From the NCBI GenBank assembly GCA_022601215.1, contig JAHZIZ010000352.1, positions 1-8,715 on the forward strand: 8,715 bases of DNA. Direction: 5' to 3'. The notes under the pieces were generated by a model. It was given only the letters and a program-made list of their open reading frames with translations. It was not told the DNA's origin and did not search any database. Source of the stretch: Bacteroidota bacterium (GTDB taxonomy: Bacteria > Bacteroidota > Bacteroidia > Flavobacteriales > Flavobacteriaceae). This document shows, piece after piece, positions 1 through 6,234 of the stretch. The first letter of the stretch is position 1. Each line of letters opens with the position of its first letter. A program made the position numbers and the translations under genes.

Positions 1-189
1 CCAATAGGTTTCTTTTCCGGTTTGCTTTCTAAAATCATTTTGCTGCTTTGCCATTCCTGTATATTGAACAATATCACTTTGGAAGATGGTCTTCCCGGAA
101 AGTACAGGATGAAAGTACGCCAATGAGGCGATGATAAACAATAGAAGTACCACAATATGTGGTAGGACATTCTTGAAATTAAACTGCAT
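1..189 (-). CDS. YfhO-like multispanning membrane protein, N-terminus only
   Basis: This is the first 63 codons of a gene that runs off the left edge of the window; the ATG is the reverse complement of 187-189. The visible protein starts MQFNFKNVLPHIVV, has a hydrophobic segment at about residues 8-29 (first transmembrane helix or signal anchor), then a soluble stretch containing SGKTIFQSDIVQYTGMAKQQ. I recognise this opening from the long Bacteroidota proteins annotated as YfhO family, which are GT-C-like polytopic membrane proteins. Bacillus YfhO is implicated in glycosylating cell-wall polymers, but the role in Bacteroidota is not established. It lies 54 bp downstream of the DUF4834 gene on the same strand, and I see no terminator or clear promoter between them, so co-transcription is plausible. 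Only the N-terminus is visible, so the assignment rests on remembered similarity of this region. Confidence 0.72.
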   Translation of the reverse strand, partial: MQFNFKNVLPHIVVLLLFIIASLAYFHPVLSGKTIFQSDIVQYTGMAKQQNDFRKQTGKETYW

Positions 190-243
190 AAGTAGCCTAG
201 ATTAAGATTGAGGGGAAATTATAAAAAATAGCCGAGATAGGAT

Positions 244-507
244 CTATTCTACCTCTTCAAAATCTACATATTCTCCTACTACTTTGCCATTTGACTTAAG
301 TGTTTCTGAAGATTTTTGATGGGAATTATTTCCTTCTGACTGAGACTGAGGTGCTCCAAAGGGGTTCTGACTAAAGGCATTCTCAAAACGTTGGGCGGCT
401 TTCTTTGCCACAAAGCGCATCAAATAAGGGCCTAACAAGCGCATTAAAAACTTTAGCGCGTAGTATACCAAGAGGATGATTAATATCGTTTTTAGAAAGG
501 AAATCAT
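244..507 (-). CDS. DUF4834 family small membrane protein
   Basis: A protein of 87 residues of unknown function. It has one N-terminal hydrophobic segment (about residues 4-24, ILIILLVYYALKFL), then a basic amphipathic stretch (MRFVAKKAAQRFENAF), a polar Gln/Ser/Asn-rich linker, and the acidic end VGEYVDFEEVE. This layout and the terminal GEYxDFEE motif are characteristic of DUF4834, a family found in Bacteroidota. The positive-inside pattern suggests the C-terminal part is cytoplasmic. I start it at the ATG at 507. An in-frame TTG at 528 would add seven residues, but that TTG forms the end of a good -7 promoter element (TACTTTTG), so it is unlikely to be translated. It precedes the YfhO-like gene by 54 bp and is divergent from the outer-membrane protein gene. 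No biochemical role can be read from the sequence. Confidence 0.85.
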   Translation of the reverse strand: MISFLKTILIILLVYYALKFLMRLLGPYLMRFVAKKAAQRFENAFSQNPFGAPQSQSEGNNSHQKSSETLKSNGKVVGEYVDFEEVE

Positions 508-525
508 AACTGTAATTATAGCATC

Positions 526-533
526 CAAAAGTA
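526..533 (-). promoter_or_regulatory. Candidate -7 promoter element for the DUF4834 gene
   Basis: On the minus strand this reads TACTTTTG, a full match to the Bacteroidota -7 consensus TAnnTTTG. It lies about 18 bp upstream of the ATG at 507, implying a very short leader. No good -33 TTG/TTTG box is visible at the usual distance. Confidence 0.5.
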
Positions 534-588
534 CGGATTGCTTCAGAAAAAGAAGAAAAACAACTATTAAATAAATGATAAATTCTTA

Positions 589-596
589 TATCTTTG
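589..596 (+). promoter_or_regulatory. Candidate -7 promoter element for the outer-membrane protein gene
   Basis: The sequence is TATCTTTG, matching TAnnTTTG, 17 bp before the ATG at 614. It supports starting translation at 614, because an upstream in-frame ATG at 575 would lie before the transcription start. No clear -33 box is seen. Confidence 0.5.
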
Positions 597-613
597 AACG
601 AAACCGAGATCTT

Positions 614-1642
614 ATGCGTCAACCTATATTTGTTCTCTTAATCTTACTGATAGTGCCACTTTCAGTAAGCGCCCAATACACCGACATGATTAATACCAAT
701 CGACCTGGAGTTTCTCAAGGGGCCTTTTCGGTGGGGAAAAAAGTATTTCAATTTGAAACCGGTATTTCCCTAGGGAAAGAAGAACACCGACTCCGACAAA
801 CAGAAACTAGCGGAATGGCCATTGACTATGCACTTCGCTATGGATTTTTTAAGGAAGAATTGGAAGTAAGCGTCATTGGTATCTACCAAAGAGATCAGGT
901 GACCGATACCCGTGGAGCTACGAACACTGAGTTTACTCAAAGTAACTTTAAAAGTAACACGGTAGGAGTTAAGTATTTGATATATGATCCCTATCGAAAA
1001 AAGGTGTTAGAAAAACCCAATCTTTTAAGTTGGAAGGCCAACAATAAATTTCAGTGGGCCGATTTAATACCCGCAGTCTCTGTATATGCAGGAGCTAACT
1101 TTGATTTTGCAGACAACCCTTTCACTCCAGAAGCTGAGAGCAGTATTAGTCCGAAGTTAATCCTTGCTACACAAAACAACTTTATTGGAGGTTTTGTGTT
1201 AGTCACCAATATACTAGCTGATAGGGTAACGACCGATTTTCCTAGTTATGGATACATCGTTACGTTAACTCATGCAACGAATGACTACTTCTCCATCTTT
1301 GTGGAAAATCAAGGGTTTAAAAGTGATTTTTATGCCGATCAAATTTTACGAGCCGGAGCGGCCGTTCTAATTAATAAAGATTTTCACGTAGATTTGTCTC
1401 TCTCACTTAATTTTAAAGACACTCCTTCTCTCTTCTACGGAAGGGTTGGTGCTGCGTACCGATTTGATTTCCATGCTCAGGACGAATTTATTGAGGAAAA
1501 AGGAAAAGCAGGTCGTGAGGCAAAACGTGAGGAAAAACAGAAAAATAAAGATCTGAAAAAGAAAAAGAAACAATTAAAGAAAGATAAAAAACGAAAAGAC
1601 AGTATAGATTTAGAAGATGTTGAAGATGACGGAGGTCGCTAG
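614..1642 (+). CDS. Outer-membrane beta-barrel protein, 'transporter' (phenol MetA-pathway-like) family, with Lys-rich tail
   Basis: A protein of 342 residues with a typical signal peptide (MRQPIFVLLILLIVPLSVSA, cleavage predicted before QYTD). The mature part starts YTDMINTNRPGVSQGAFSVG and continues with alternating aromatic and polar residues that look like beta-strands. It ends its barrel-like part at about residue 286 with YRFDF, an aromatic end typical of outer-membrane proteins. The family is usually annotated in flavobacteria as 'transporter', related to the putative MetA-pathway phenol-degradation barrel (PF13557). No substrate can be inferred. Residues 287-342 form an unusual highly charged, lysine-rich tail that ends in acidic residues. 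I chose the start at 614 rather than the in-frame ATG at 575, because 614 puts the signal peptide at the N-terminus and lies downstream of the -7 element. The next gene starts within about 10 bp of the stop, so the two are probably co-transcribed. Confidence 0.8.
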   Translation: MRQPIFVLLILLIVPLSVSAQYTDMINTNRPGVSQGAFSVGKKVFQFETGISLGKEEHRLRQTETSGMAIDYALRYGFFKEELEVSVIGIYQRDQVTDTRGATNTEFTQSNFKSNTVGVKYLIYDPYRKKVLEKPNLLSWKANNKFQWADLIPAVSVYAGANFDFADNPFTPEAESSISPKLILATQNNFIGGFVLVTNILADRVTTDFPSYGYIVTLTHATNDYFSIFVENQGFKSDFYADQILRAGAAVLINKDFHVDLSLSLNFKDTPSLFYGRVGAAYRFDFHAQDEFIEEKGKAGREAKREEKQKNKDLKKKKKQLKKDKKRKDSIDLEDVEDDGGR

Positions 1643-1652
1643 TGTTATGCCT

Positions 1653-2771
1653 ATGATTGAAATTTTAAAAGTATCCAACCCAAAGCAACTTAAACAATTT
1701 GTAACCTTTCCTTTCGGACTTTATAAAGATTGTCCGTATTGGGTTCCACCGCTTATTAAAGATGAATTAGAAACGCTGGATGAATCTAAAAATCCAGTAT
1801 TTAAAAATGCAGAAGCCACTTACTATCTAGCCTATAAGGATGGTGAACTGGCTGGGCGTATTGCAGTGATACTTAACCGACTAGAAATTGAAGAGCAAGG
1901 CAAAAAGAAAGTGCGTTTTGGTTGGTTCGATGTTATTGATGACATAGAAGTTACCAAAGCTCTTCTGGAAAAAGTATACGAAACGGGGCGTGCCGAGAAT
2001 TTAACATATGTAGAAGGTCCAGTAGGGTTTTCCAATATGGAAAAAGCTGGGATCCTAACACAAGGTTACGAGGTGATGAATACTATGATTACCTGGTATC
2101 ATTTTCCATATTATGCAGAGCACTTTGCGCAATTAGGGTACGAAAAGCAAGCAACTTGGGTAGAATATCGTTTAACAATCCCACCTTCAATTAAAGAAAA
2201 GGTTGCTAAATTCTCAGGCATTATTAAAAAGCGTTATGGGCTATCTGTAATACGATTTAACAACAAGAAAGATATATTACCCTATGTAGATGAAATGTTT
2301 GGGTTGCTAAACAACACCTACAATACCTTACAAACTTTTGTTCCTATTCAGCAATACCAAATAGACTACTACAAGGAGAAGTATTTTAGTTTTATACATC
2401 CAGATTACATCACCTGTATTAAGGATGAAGAAGGAAAACTTATCGCCTTTTCTGTAGTAATGCCTTCTTTTAGCAAAGCCTTAAAGAAAGCAAACGGAAA
2501 GCTATTTCCAACAGGATGGTGGCATATTCTTCAGGCCCAAAAGAAAAACGACTTGGCCGCTTTCTATCTTATTGGAATTGATCCTGAATACCAAGGGAAA
2601 GGAGTTACGGCTATTATTTTTGAAGAAATGCAGAATCTCTTTAATTCCAAGGGAATTGACACCGTAGAGACAAACCCTGAATTGATAGAAAACACGGCTG
2701 TACAGCTATTATGGAAGGATTATAACCCTGTACAACACAAGGAACGCAGTACGTTCAAAAAGAGTTTGTAA
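1653..2771 (+). CDS. GNAT-superfamily N-acyltransferase-like protein, flavobacterial family
   Basis: A protein of 372 residues, cytoplasmic, with no signal peptide. The N-terminal half includes FPFGLYKDCPYWVPPLIKDE, KKVRFGWFDVIDD and a conserved YVEGPVGFSN motif (residues 119-128). The C-terminal half carries a GNAT-like core: AFYLIGIDPEYQGKGVTAII (residues 303-322), in which Q314-G315-K316-G317 matches the acetyl-CoA pyrophosphate-binding loop (Q/R-x-x-G-x-G/A). It looks like a tandem arrangement of a degenerate N-terminal and a functional C-terminal GNAT fold. Members of this family are sometimes labelled 'GTP cyclohydrolase' in flavobacterial genomes, but I see no cyclohydrolase motifs. 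The acyl acceptor is unknown. In-frame ATGs at 1617, 1626 and 1647 also exist. I prefer 1653 because relatives begin MIEI; 1647 is nearly as likely, with a GGAGG at 1631-1635. The stop of the previous gene is at 1642, so the genes are tightly linked. Confidence 0.78.
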   Translation: MIEILKVSNPKQLKQFVTFPFGLYKDCPYWVPPLIKDELETLDESKNPVFKNAEATYYLAYKDGELAGRIAVILNRLEIEEQGKKKVRFGWFDVIDDIEVTKALLEKVYETGRAENLTYVEGPVGFSNMEKAGILTQGYEVMNTMITWYHFPYYAEHFAQLGYEKQATWVEYRLTIPPSIKEKVAKFSGIIKKRYGLSVIRFNNKKDILPYVDEMFGLLNNTYNTLQTFVPIQQYQIDYYKEKYFSFIHPDYITCIKDEEGKLIAFSVVMPSFSKALKKANGKLFPTGWWHILQAQKKNDLAAFYLIGIDPEYQGKGVTAIIFEEMQNLFNSKGIDTVETNPELIENTAVQLLWKDYNPVQHKERSTFKKSL

Positions 2772-2908
2772 TGAGCTTATTATATACCGTTTTGACGTAA
2801 CTTTTATAGAATCTCACAATCGCTAATTAACTACCATTCGAGATAGGAAATGGCTTTGACCTAACGGCGGGAAATTTGAAGTTCGATGGCTATTCAATGA
2901 GTATTTCG

Positions 2909-2916
2909 TAACTTTA
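2909..2916 (+). promoter_or_regulatory. Weak candidate -7 element before the methyltransferase gene
   Basis: TAACTTTA differs at one position from TAnnTTTG and lies 21 bp before the ATG at 2938. No matching -33 box is visible. The gap from 2772 to 2937 shows no convincing terminator for the upstream gene, so read-through from that operon is also possible. Confidence 0.25.
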
Positions 2917-2937
2917 AAAGATCAGTCTCTCCGTACT

Positions 2938-3648
2938 ATGAAGCCCATATACTATTTTTTACTAATTCTCACTCCTATCTTCATTCAATGTAAGACACAA
3001 ACCGCGACTACGAAGGAAGTGTATACCTATAAAATAGGTGATCGATATGGGACTGGTAAATGGTACAAAGGACGGGAAATAGCGAATGTAATGGGGTTTC
3101 AAGGTATGTCTTGGTTGGAACGCCCAGAAAGGGAACGAGAAGAAAACACCTTTAAGCTTCTTAACAATATGGACATTGAGCCAAACGATGTCATTGCCGA
3201 CATTGGTTCAGGATCTGGTTATCATGTCTTTAAAATGGCTCCTATCGCTCGAAACGGCCAAGTATTTGCGGTGGACATTCAGGAGGAAATGCTAGCTGTC
3301 ATGCGAGAAAAAATTGCGACCAACGGCATGACCAATGTATCGTTGATACAAGGGACTGAAAATAGTACGAACCTTCCAGAAAATAGTATTGACAAGGTAC
3401 TTCTTGTCGATGTATACCATGAATTTAGTTTTCCAGTGGAGATGTTGGCCTCTATTAAAAAAGCCTTAAAACCTAATGGAAGCATCTTTCTCATAGAATA
3501 TCGAGGGGAGGATTTGAATGTCCCAATTAAAAAGGTGCACAAAATGACCGAAAAGCAAGCGATTAAAGAATGGGAAGCTGCTGGGTTTCAATTTATAGAG
3601 AATATTAGCAATCTACCCTGGCAACATTGTATGGTATTTCAGAAATAG
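2938..3648 (+). CDS. Class I SAM-dependent methyltransferase with N-terminal export signal
   Basis: A protein of 236 residues. The N-terminus MKPIYYFLLILTPIFIQC is a signal peptide or membrane anchor; C18 sits where a lipoprotein cysteine would, but the preceding FIQ is a poor lipobox. The catalytic domain follows a conserved lead-in (GDRYGTGKWYKGREIA, residues 34-49). It shows motif I DIGSGSGY (88-95), the acidic residue after strand beta2 (D113 in VFAVDI), LLVDVYHEF (155-163) and LIEYRGED (185-192), and it ends with LPWQHCMVFQK. This is a widespread but uncharacterised family of small methyltransferases, often with signal peptides. The substrate is unknown. Export is odd because SAM is made in the cytoplasm, so the N-terminus may instead be an anchor with the domain facing inwards. 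The gene is followed at once by a terminator and converges on the alpha-oxoamine synthase gene. Confidence 0.82.
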   Translation: MKPIYYFLLILTPIFIQCKTQTATTKEVYTYKIGDRYGTGKWYKGREIANVMGFQGMSWLERPEREREENTFKLLNNMDIEPNDVIADIGSGSGYHVFKMAPIARNGQVFAVDIQEEMLAVMREKIATNGMTNVSLIQGTENSTNLPENSIDKVLLVDVYHEFSFPVEMLASIKKALKPNGSIFLIEYRGEDLNVPIKKVHKMTEKQAIKEWEAAGFQFIENISNLPWQHCMVFQK

Positions 3649-3656
3649 AACTAAAA

Positions 3657-3690
3657 AACAAAACCTGCTCTTATAAGAACAGGTTTTGTT
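3657..3690. terminator. Bidirectional intrinsic terminator between converging genes
   Basis: The arms ACAAAACCTG (3658-3667) and CAGGTTTTGT (3680-3689) are perfect 10-bp complements. The loop contains a second small palindrome, TCTTATAAGA. Read on the minus strand the stem is followed by a T run (complement of the A run at 3653-3658); on the plus strand it is followed by a T-rich stretch. It lies 9 bp after the methyltransferase stop and 28 bp after the alpha-oxoamine synthase stop. Confidence 0.88.
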
Positions 3691-3718
3691 ATTTGTTTCG
3701 TCGTTATGTCAAGTAGGA

Positions 3719-4978
3719 TTACTCTCCAAATTCGGCGGCAACGGCAGCAGACAAACGCTTGTACGTGCCATTTTCCAGACGCTCTCTAATTCCTGAAAAT
3801 GCCTCTAGTGTTTCATTAATATCTTCCATTGTGTGGGAAGCTGTTGGAATCATTCTTAATAAGATTAGTCCTTTAGGAATTACTGGGTACACTACAATTG
3901 AAGTGAACACACCGTAATTTTCGCGCAAGTCTTTCACCAAAGCCATAGCTTCTGGAACAGATCCTTTTAAATACACTGGTGTTACGCAACTTTGCGTTGT
4001 TCCTAAATCGAAACCACGCTCACGCAAACCACCTTGCAGTGCATTTACATTTTCCCAAAGTTTATCTTTAAACTCCGTACTAGAACGCATCATATCTAAG
4101 CGTTTTAAAGCTCCAATTACCAATTGCATTTGCAATGACTTGGCAAACATTTGCGAACGAAGATTGTATTTGAGGTAGTTCATGATTTCCTCATCTCCTG
4201 CGATAAAAGCCCCGGTACTTGCCATTGACTTCGCAAAGGTGGCAAAATACACATCAATCTGATCCTGAACTCCTTGCTCCTCACCTGCTCCGGCACCTGT
4301 TTTACCGAGGGTTCCAAAACCGTGAGCATCATCTACAAAAAGACGGAAGTTATATTTTTCTTTTAACGCTACAATTTCTTTTAAACGTCCTTGCTCTCCG
4401 CGCATACCAAAAACACCTTCAGAAATCAATAAAATTCCTCCACCTGTTTTCTCGGCTACCCTTTCTGCACGTTTTAAGTTTTTCTCGATACTTTCCATAT
4501 CGTTATGCTTGTAGGTGAAACGCTGCCCTAAGTGCAAACGAACTCCATCAATAATACAAGCATGAGCATCCACGTCGTATACAATAACGTCATCCTTACT
4601 CACTAAAGCATCTATAGTAGATACCATTCCTTGGTATCCGAAGTTTAATAAATAAGCAGCCTCTTTATGTACAAATTCGGCTAGTTCATTTTGTAATTGT
4701 TCGTGAAGATCGGTATGTCCACTCATCATTCTGGCACCCATTGGGTAGGCAGAACCATACGCTGCAGCTGCTTCTGCATCTGCTTTACGGACTTCAGGGT
4801 GGTTCGCTAAACCTAGATAATCATTTACACTCCAAGTAATTACTTCCTTCCCTTGAAATTTCATTCGGTTAGAAATAGGACCTTCAAGTTTTGGGAATAC
4901 AAAATAGCCTTCCGCTACTTCTGCCCATTTTCCAAGGGGACCTTTGTCTTTGTAAATCTTATCAAATAAATCTCTCAT
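3719..4978 (-). CDS. capB: Alpha-oxoamine synthase, probable cysteate fatty-acyltransferase (capnine/sulfonolipid synthesis)
   Basis: A protein of 419 residues, a fold-type I PLP enzyme of the alpha-oxoamine synthase family (serine palmitoyltransferase, KBL and BioF relatives). Visible landmarks are WSVNDYLGLANHPEV (49-63), MGARMMSGHTDLHEQLQ (80-96), the PLP-stacking histidine H139 in DAHACIIDG, D216 and H219 in FVDDAHGFG, and the Schiff-base lysine K250 in TFAKSMASTGAF. The length fits the family. These enzymes condense an amino acid with an acyl thioester, with loss of CO2. I infer cysteate as the amino acid, because the adjacent gene is a CBS-like enzyme of the type identified as cysteate synthase in the capnine pathway, and flavobacteria are known to make capnine this way. 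Serine palmitoyltransferase or another oxoamine synthase remains possible. The start is the ATG at 4978; an in-frame TTG at 4981 is not needed. A -7 element at 5007-5014 and a terminator upstream suggest its own transcription unit. Confidence 0.75.
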   Translation of the reverse strand: MRDLFDKIYKDKGPLGKWAEVAEGYFVFPKLEGPISNRMKFQGKEVITWSVNDYLGLANHPEVRKADAEAAAAYGSAYPMGARMMSGHTDLHEQLQNELAEFVHKEAAYLLNFGYQGMVSTIDALVSKDDVIVYDVDAHACIIDGVRLHLGQRFTYKHNDMESIEKNLKRAERVAEKTGGGILLISEGVFGMRGEQGRLKEIVALKEKYNFRLFVDDAHGFGTLGKTGAGAGEEQGVQDQIDVYFATFAKSMASTGAFIAGDEEIMNYLKYNLRSQMFAKSLQMQLVIGALKRLDMMRSSTEFKDKLWENVNALQGGLRERGFDLGTTQSCVTPVYLKGSVPEAMALVKDLRENYGVFTSIVVYPVIPKGLILLRMIPTASHTMEDINETLEAFSGIRERLENGTYKRLSAAVAAEFGE

Positions 4979-5006
4979 CAAATTTCAGTTATTTCAATAC
5001 AAGTCG

Positions 5007-5014
5007 CAAAAATA
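5007..5014 (-). promoter_or_regulatory. Candidate -7 promoter element for the alpha-oxoamine synthase gene
   Basis: The minus strand reads TATTTTTG, matching TAnnTTTG, about 28 bp upstream of the ATG at 4978. It lies just downstream of the terminator of the preceding gene, as expected for an independent promoter. The -33 region is poor. Confidence 0.45.
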
Positions 5015-5074
5015 AGTATTTTCTCTAGCATAGCCATATTGTTTTCTCAGAAAGAAATAAACAGTTTATATGCA

Positions 5075-5106
5075 TAAAAAAAACCGCTACAATTGGTAGC
5101 GGTTTG
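5075..5106 (-). terminator. Intrinsic terminator after the cysteate-synthase-like gene
   Basis: The perfect 10-bp arms AAACCGCTAC (5081-5090) and GTAGCGGTTT (5096-5105) enclose a 5-base loop. On the minus strand the stem runs into eight T (complement of the A run at 5076-5083). It lies 20 bp after the stop at 5126 and within the gap before the alpha-oxoamine synthase gene. Confidence 0.92.
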
Positions 5107-5125
5107 ATTATTAATGTTTTATATC

Positions 5126-6160
5126 TTATTTGACATATTCAATAGATTGCGCGGCTTCCATCTCTTCATCCATAAAGCCTTGCTGCTTCATCCACTCATC
5201 ATTGTACACTTTACTCATATAGCGAGATCCGTGATCTGGGAAGATGACTACGACAACACTATCCTTATCAAATACTCCTTCTTCGGATAACTGTTTAATT
5301 CCTTGCATGGCTGCACCGCTGGTATACCCAACGAATAAACCTTCAGTTTTAGCTAGATCACGTGCAGTATGCGCACTTTCTTCGTCCGTTACCTTAGTAA
5401 AAGAATCGATTGCATCGAAGTCTGTTGCCGCTGGAATTAGGTTTTTCCCTAGTCCTTCAATACGATATGGGTAGATTTCGTCCTTGTCCAACTCACGAGT
5501 CTCATGATATTTCTGTATCACACTTCCATAAGCATCTATTCCCAAAATCTTAACAGTTGGATTTTTTTCCTTTAAAAAACGAGCCGTTCCAGAAATAGTC
5601 CCTCCTGTTCCACTGCAAGCTACTAAGTGTGTAATGTGCCCATTAGTTTGGTTCCAAATTTCTGGTCCCGTAGAATGGTAGTGAGCATCCATGTTCAACT
5701 CATTAAAGTACTGGTTGATATAGACAGAACCTGGCGTTTCTTCATGAATACGTTTGGCTACCTCATAATAGGATCTTGGATCATCTGCAGCTACATGAGC
5801 TGGGCATACATACACCTGCGCGCCCATTGTTTTAAGCATGTCAATTTTATCTGGAGATGATTTTGAACTCACGGCAAGGATGCAATTATAACCTTTTAAA
5901 ATACTCACCATGGCAATACTAAAACCAGTATTACCGCTGGTCGTTTCAATAATGGTATCACCCGGTTTTAGAATACCTTTTTGCTCCGCTTGATCAATAA
6001 TGTATAGTGCTATTCTATCTTTAGCAGAATGCCCAGGATTAAAAGCTTCAACTTTTGCATAAAAGTTACCCGCCATTTTAGCTGTGATCGTGTTTAATTT
6101 AATTAATGGAGTGTTTCCAATTAACTCGAGCACATTGTTTTGGGCTTGAATGTTCTTCAT
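5126..6160 (-). CDS. capA: CBS-like PLP enzyme, probable L-cysteate synthase (sulfonolipid synthesis)
   Basis: A protein of 344 residues, a fold-type II PLP enzyme of the cysteine synthase/cystathionine beta-synthase family. Landmarks are IGNTPLIKL (14-22), the PLP lysine K47 in NPGHSAKDR, the substrate loop TSGNTG (74-79), the PLP-phosphate loop GTGGTISG (184-191), EGLG (235-238), TSGAA (280-284) and [18 protein letters not shown] (307-324). The last motif, with [13 protein letters not shown] (159-171), resembles cystathionine beta-synthases more than CysK/CysM. There is no C-terminal regulatory CBS-pair domain. The capnine-pathway cysteate synthase, which makes L-cysteate from O-phosphoserine and sulfite, has been reported as closely related to CBS. 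The neighbouring oxoamine synthase makes that the best reading. Cystathionine beta-synthase or cysteine synthase is the alternative. The protein has no signal peptide, so it is cytoplasmic. It has its own -7 element and terminator. Confidence 0.72.
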   Translation of the reverse strand: MKNIQAQNNVLELIGNTPLIKLNTITAKMAGNFYAKVEAFNPGHSAKDRIALYIIDQAEQKGILKPGDTIIETTSGNTGFSIAMVSILKGYNCILAVSSKSSPDKIDMLKTMGAQVYVCPAHVAADDPRSYYEVAKRIHEETPGSVYINQYFNELNMDAHYHSTGPEIWNQTNGHITHLVACSGTGGTISGTARFLKEKNPTVKILGIDAYGSVIQKYHETRELDKDEIYPYRIEGLGKNLIPAATDFDAIDSFTKVTDEESAHTARDLAKTEGLFVGYTSGAAMQGIKQLSEEGVFDKDSVVVVIFPDHGSRYMSKVYNDEWMKQQGFMDEEMEAAQSIEYVK

Positions 6161-6211
6161 AAAGGAGTTTTTATTTAAAAATCAAGGAGTTGCCTCTTAT
6201 TTAAACCGGGG

Positions 6212-6219
6212 CAAAGTTA
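6212..6219 (-). promoter_or_regulatory. Candidate -7 promoter element for the cysteate-synthase-like gene
   Basis: The minus strand reads TAACTTTG, a full match to TAnnTTTG, within the 74-bp gap after the peptidase gene. It implies a leader of roughly 45 nt before the ATG at 6160. No terminator is visible between the peptidase stop and this element, so read-through from the peptidase gene is also possible. Confidence 0.5.
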
Positions 6220-6234
6220 CTGCAAAATTTTTAA

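Noticed and set aside
508..528. Upstream TTG start for the DUF4834 protein, adding seven residues
   Set aside because: The TTG is part of a TACTTTTG -7 promoter element on the same strand; the ATG at 507 gives the usual family start.
575..613. Upstream ATG extending the outer-membrane protein by 13 residues
   Set aside because: It would place charged residues (FERNRDL) before the signal peptide and lies upstream of the likely transcription start.
383..622. Antisense reading frame across the divergent promoter and DUF4834 gene
   Set aside because: It overlaps a recognisable gene and two promoter elements, and its protein shows no domain or plausible composition.
1653..2771. GTP cyclohydrolase identity for the GNAT-like protein
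   Set aside because: No zinc-binding or GTP-binding cyclohydrolase motif is visible, while an acetyl-CoA binding loop is.
2772..2937. Possible small RNA or terminator in the gap before the methyltransferase gene
   Set aside because: Only a short imperfect pairing (CCATT...AATGG) is visible, with no T run and no strong promoter, so nothing can be supported.
4219..4518. Plus-strand reading frame inside the alpha-oxoamine synthase gene, and similar ones at 5244-5474, 5627-5860, 6279-6530, 6521-6850 and 7165-7377
   Set aside because: All lie opposite strongly supported coding sequence, have no family motif and look like shadows of the real frames.
4979..4981. In-frame TTG start one codon before the alpha-oxoamine synthase ATG
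   Set aside because: The ATG at 4978 gives MRDLFDKI, which fits the family; TTG adds nothing.
6161..6234. Possible riboswitch or attenuator before the cysteate-synthase-like gene
   Set aside because: The leader is short, and I see no hairpin or known aptamer core, only a -7 element.
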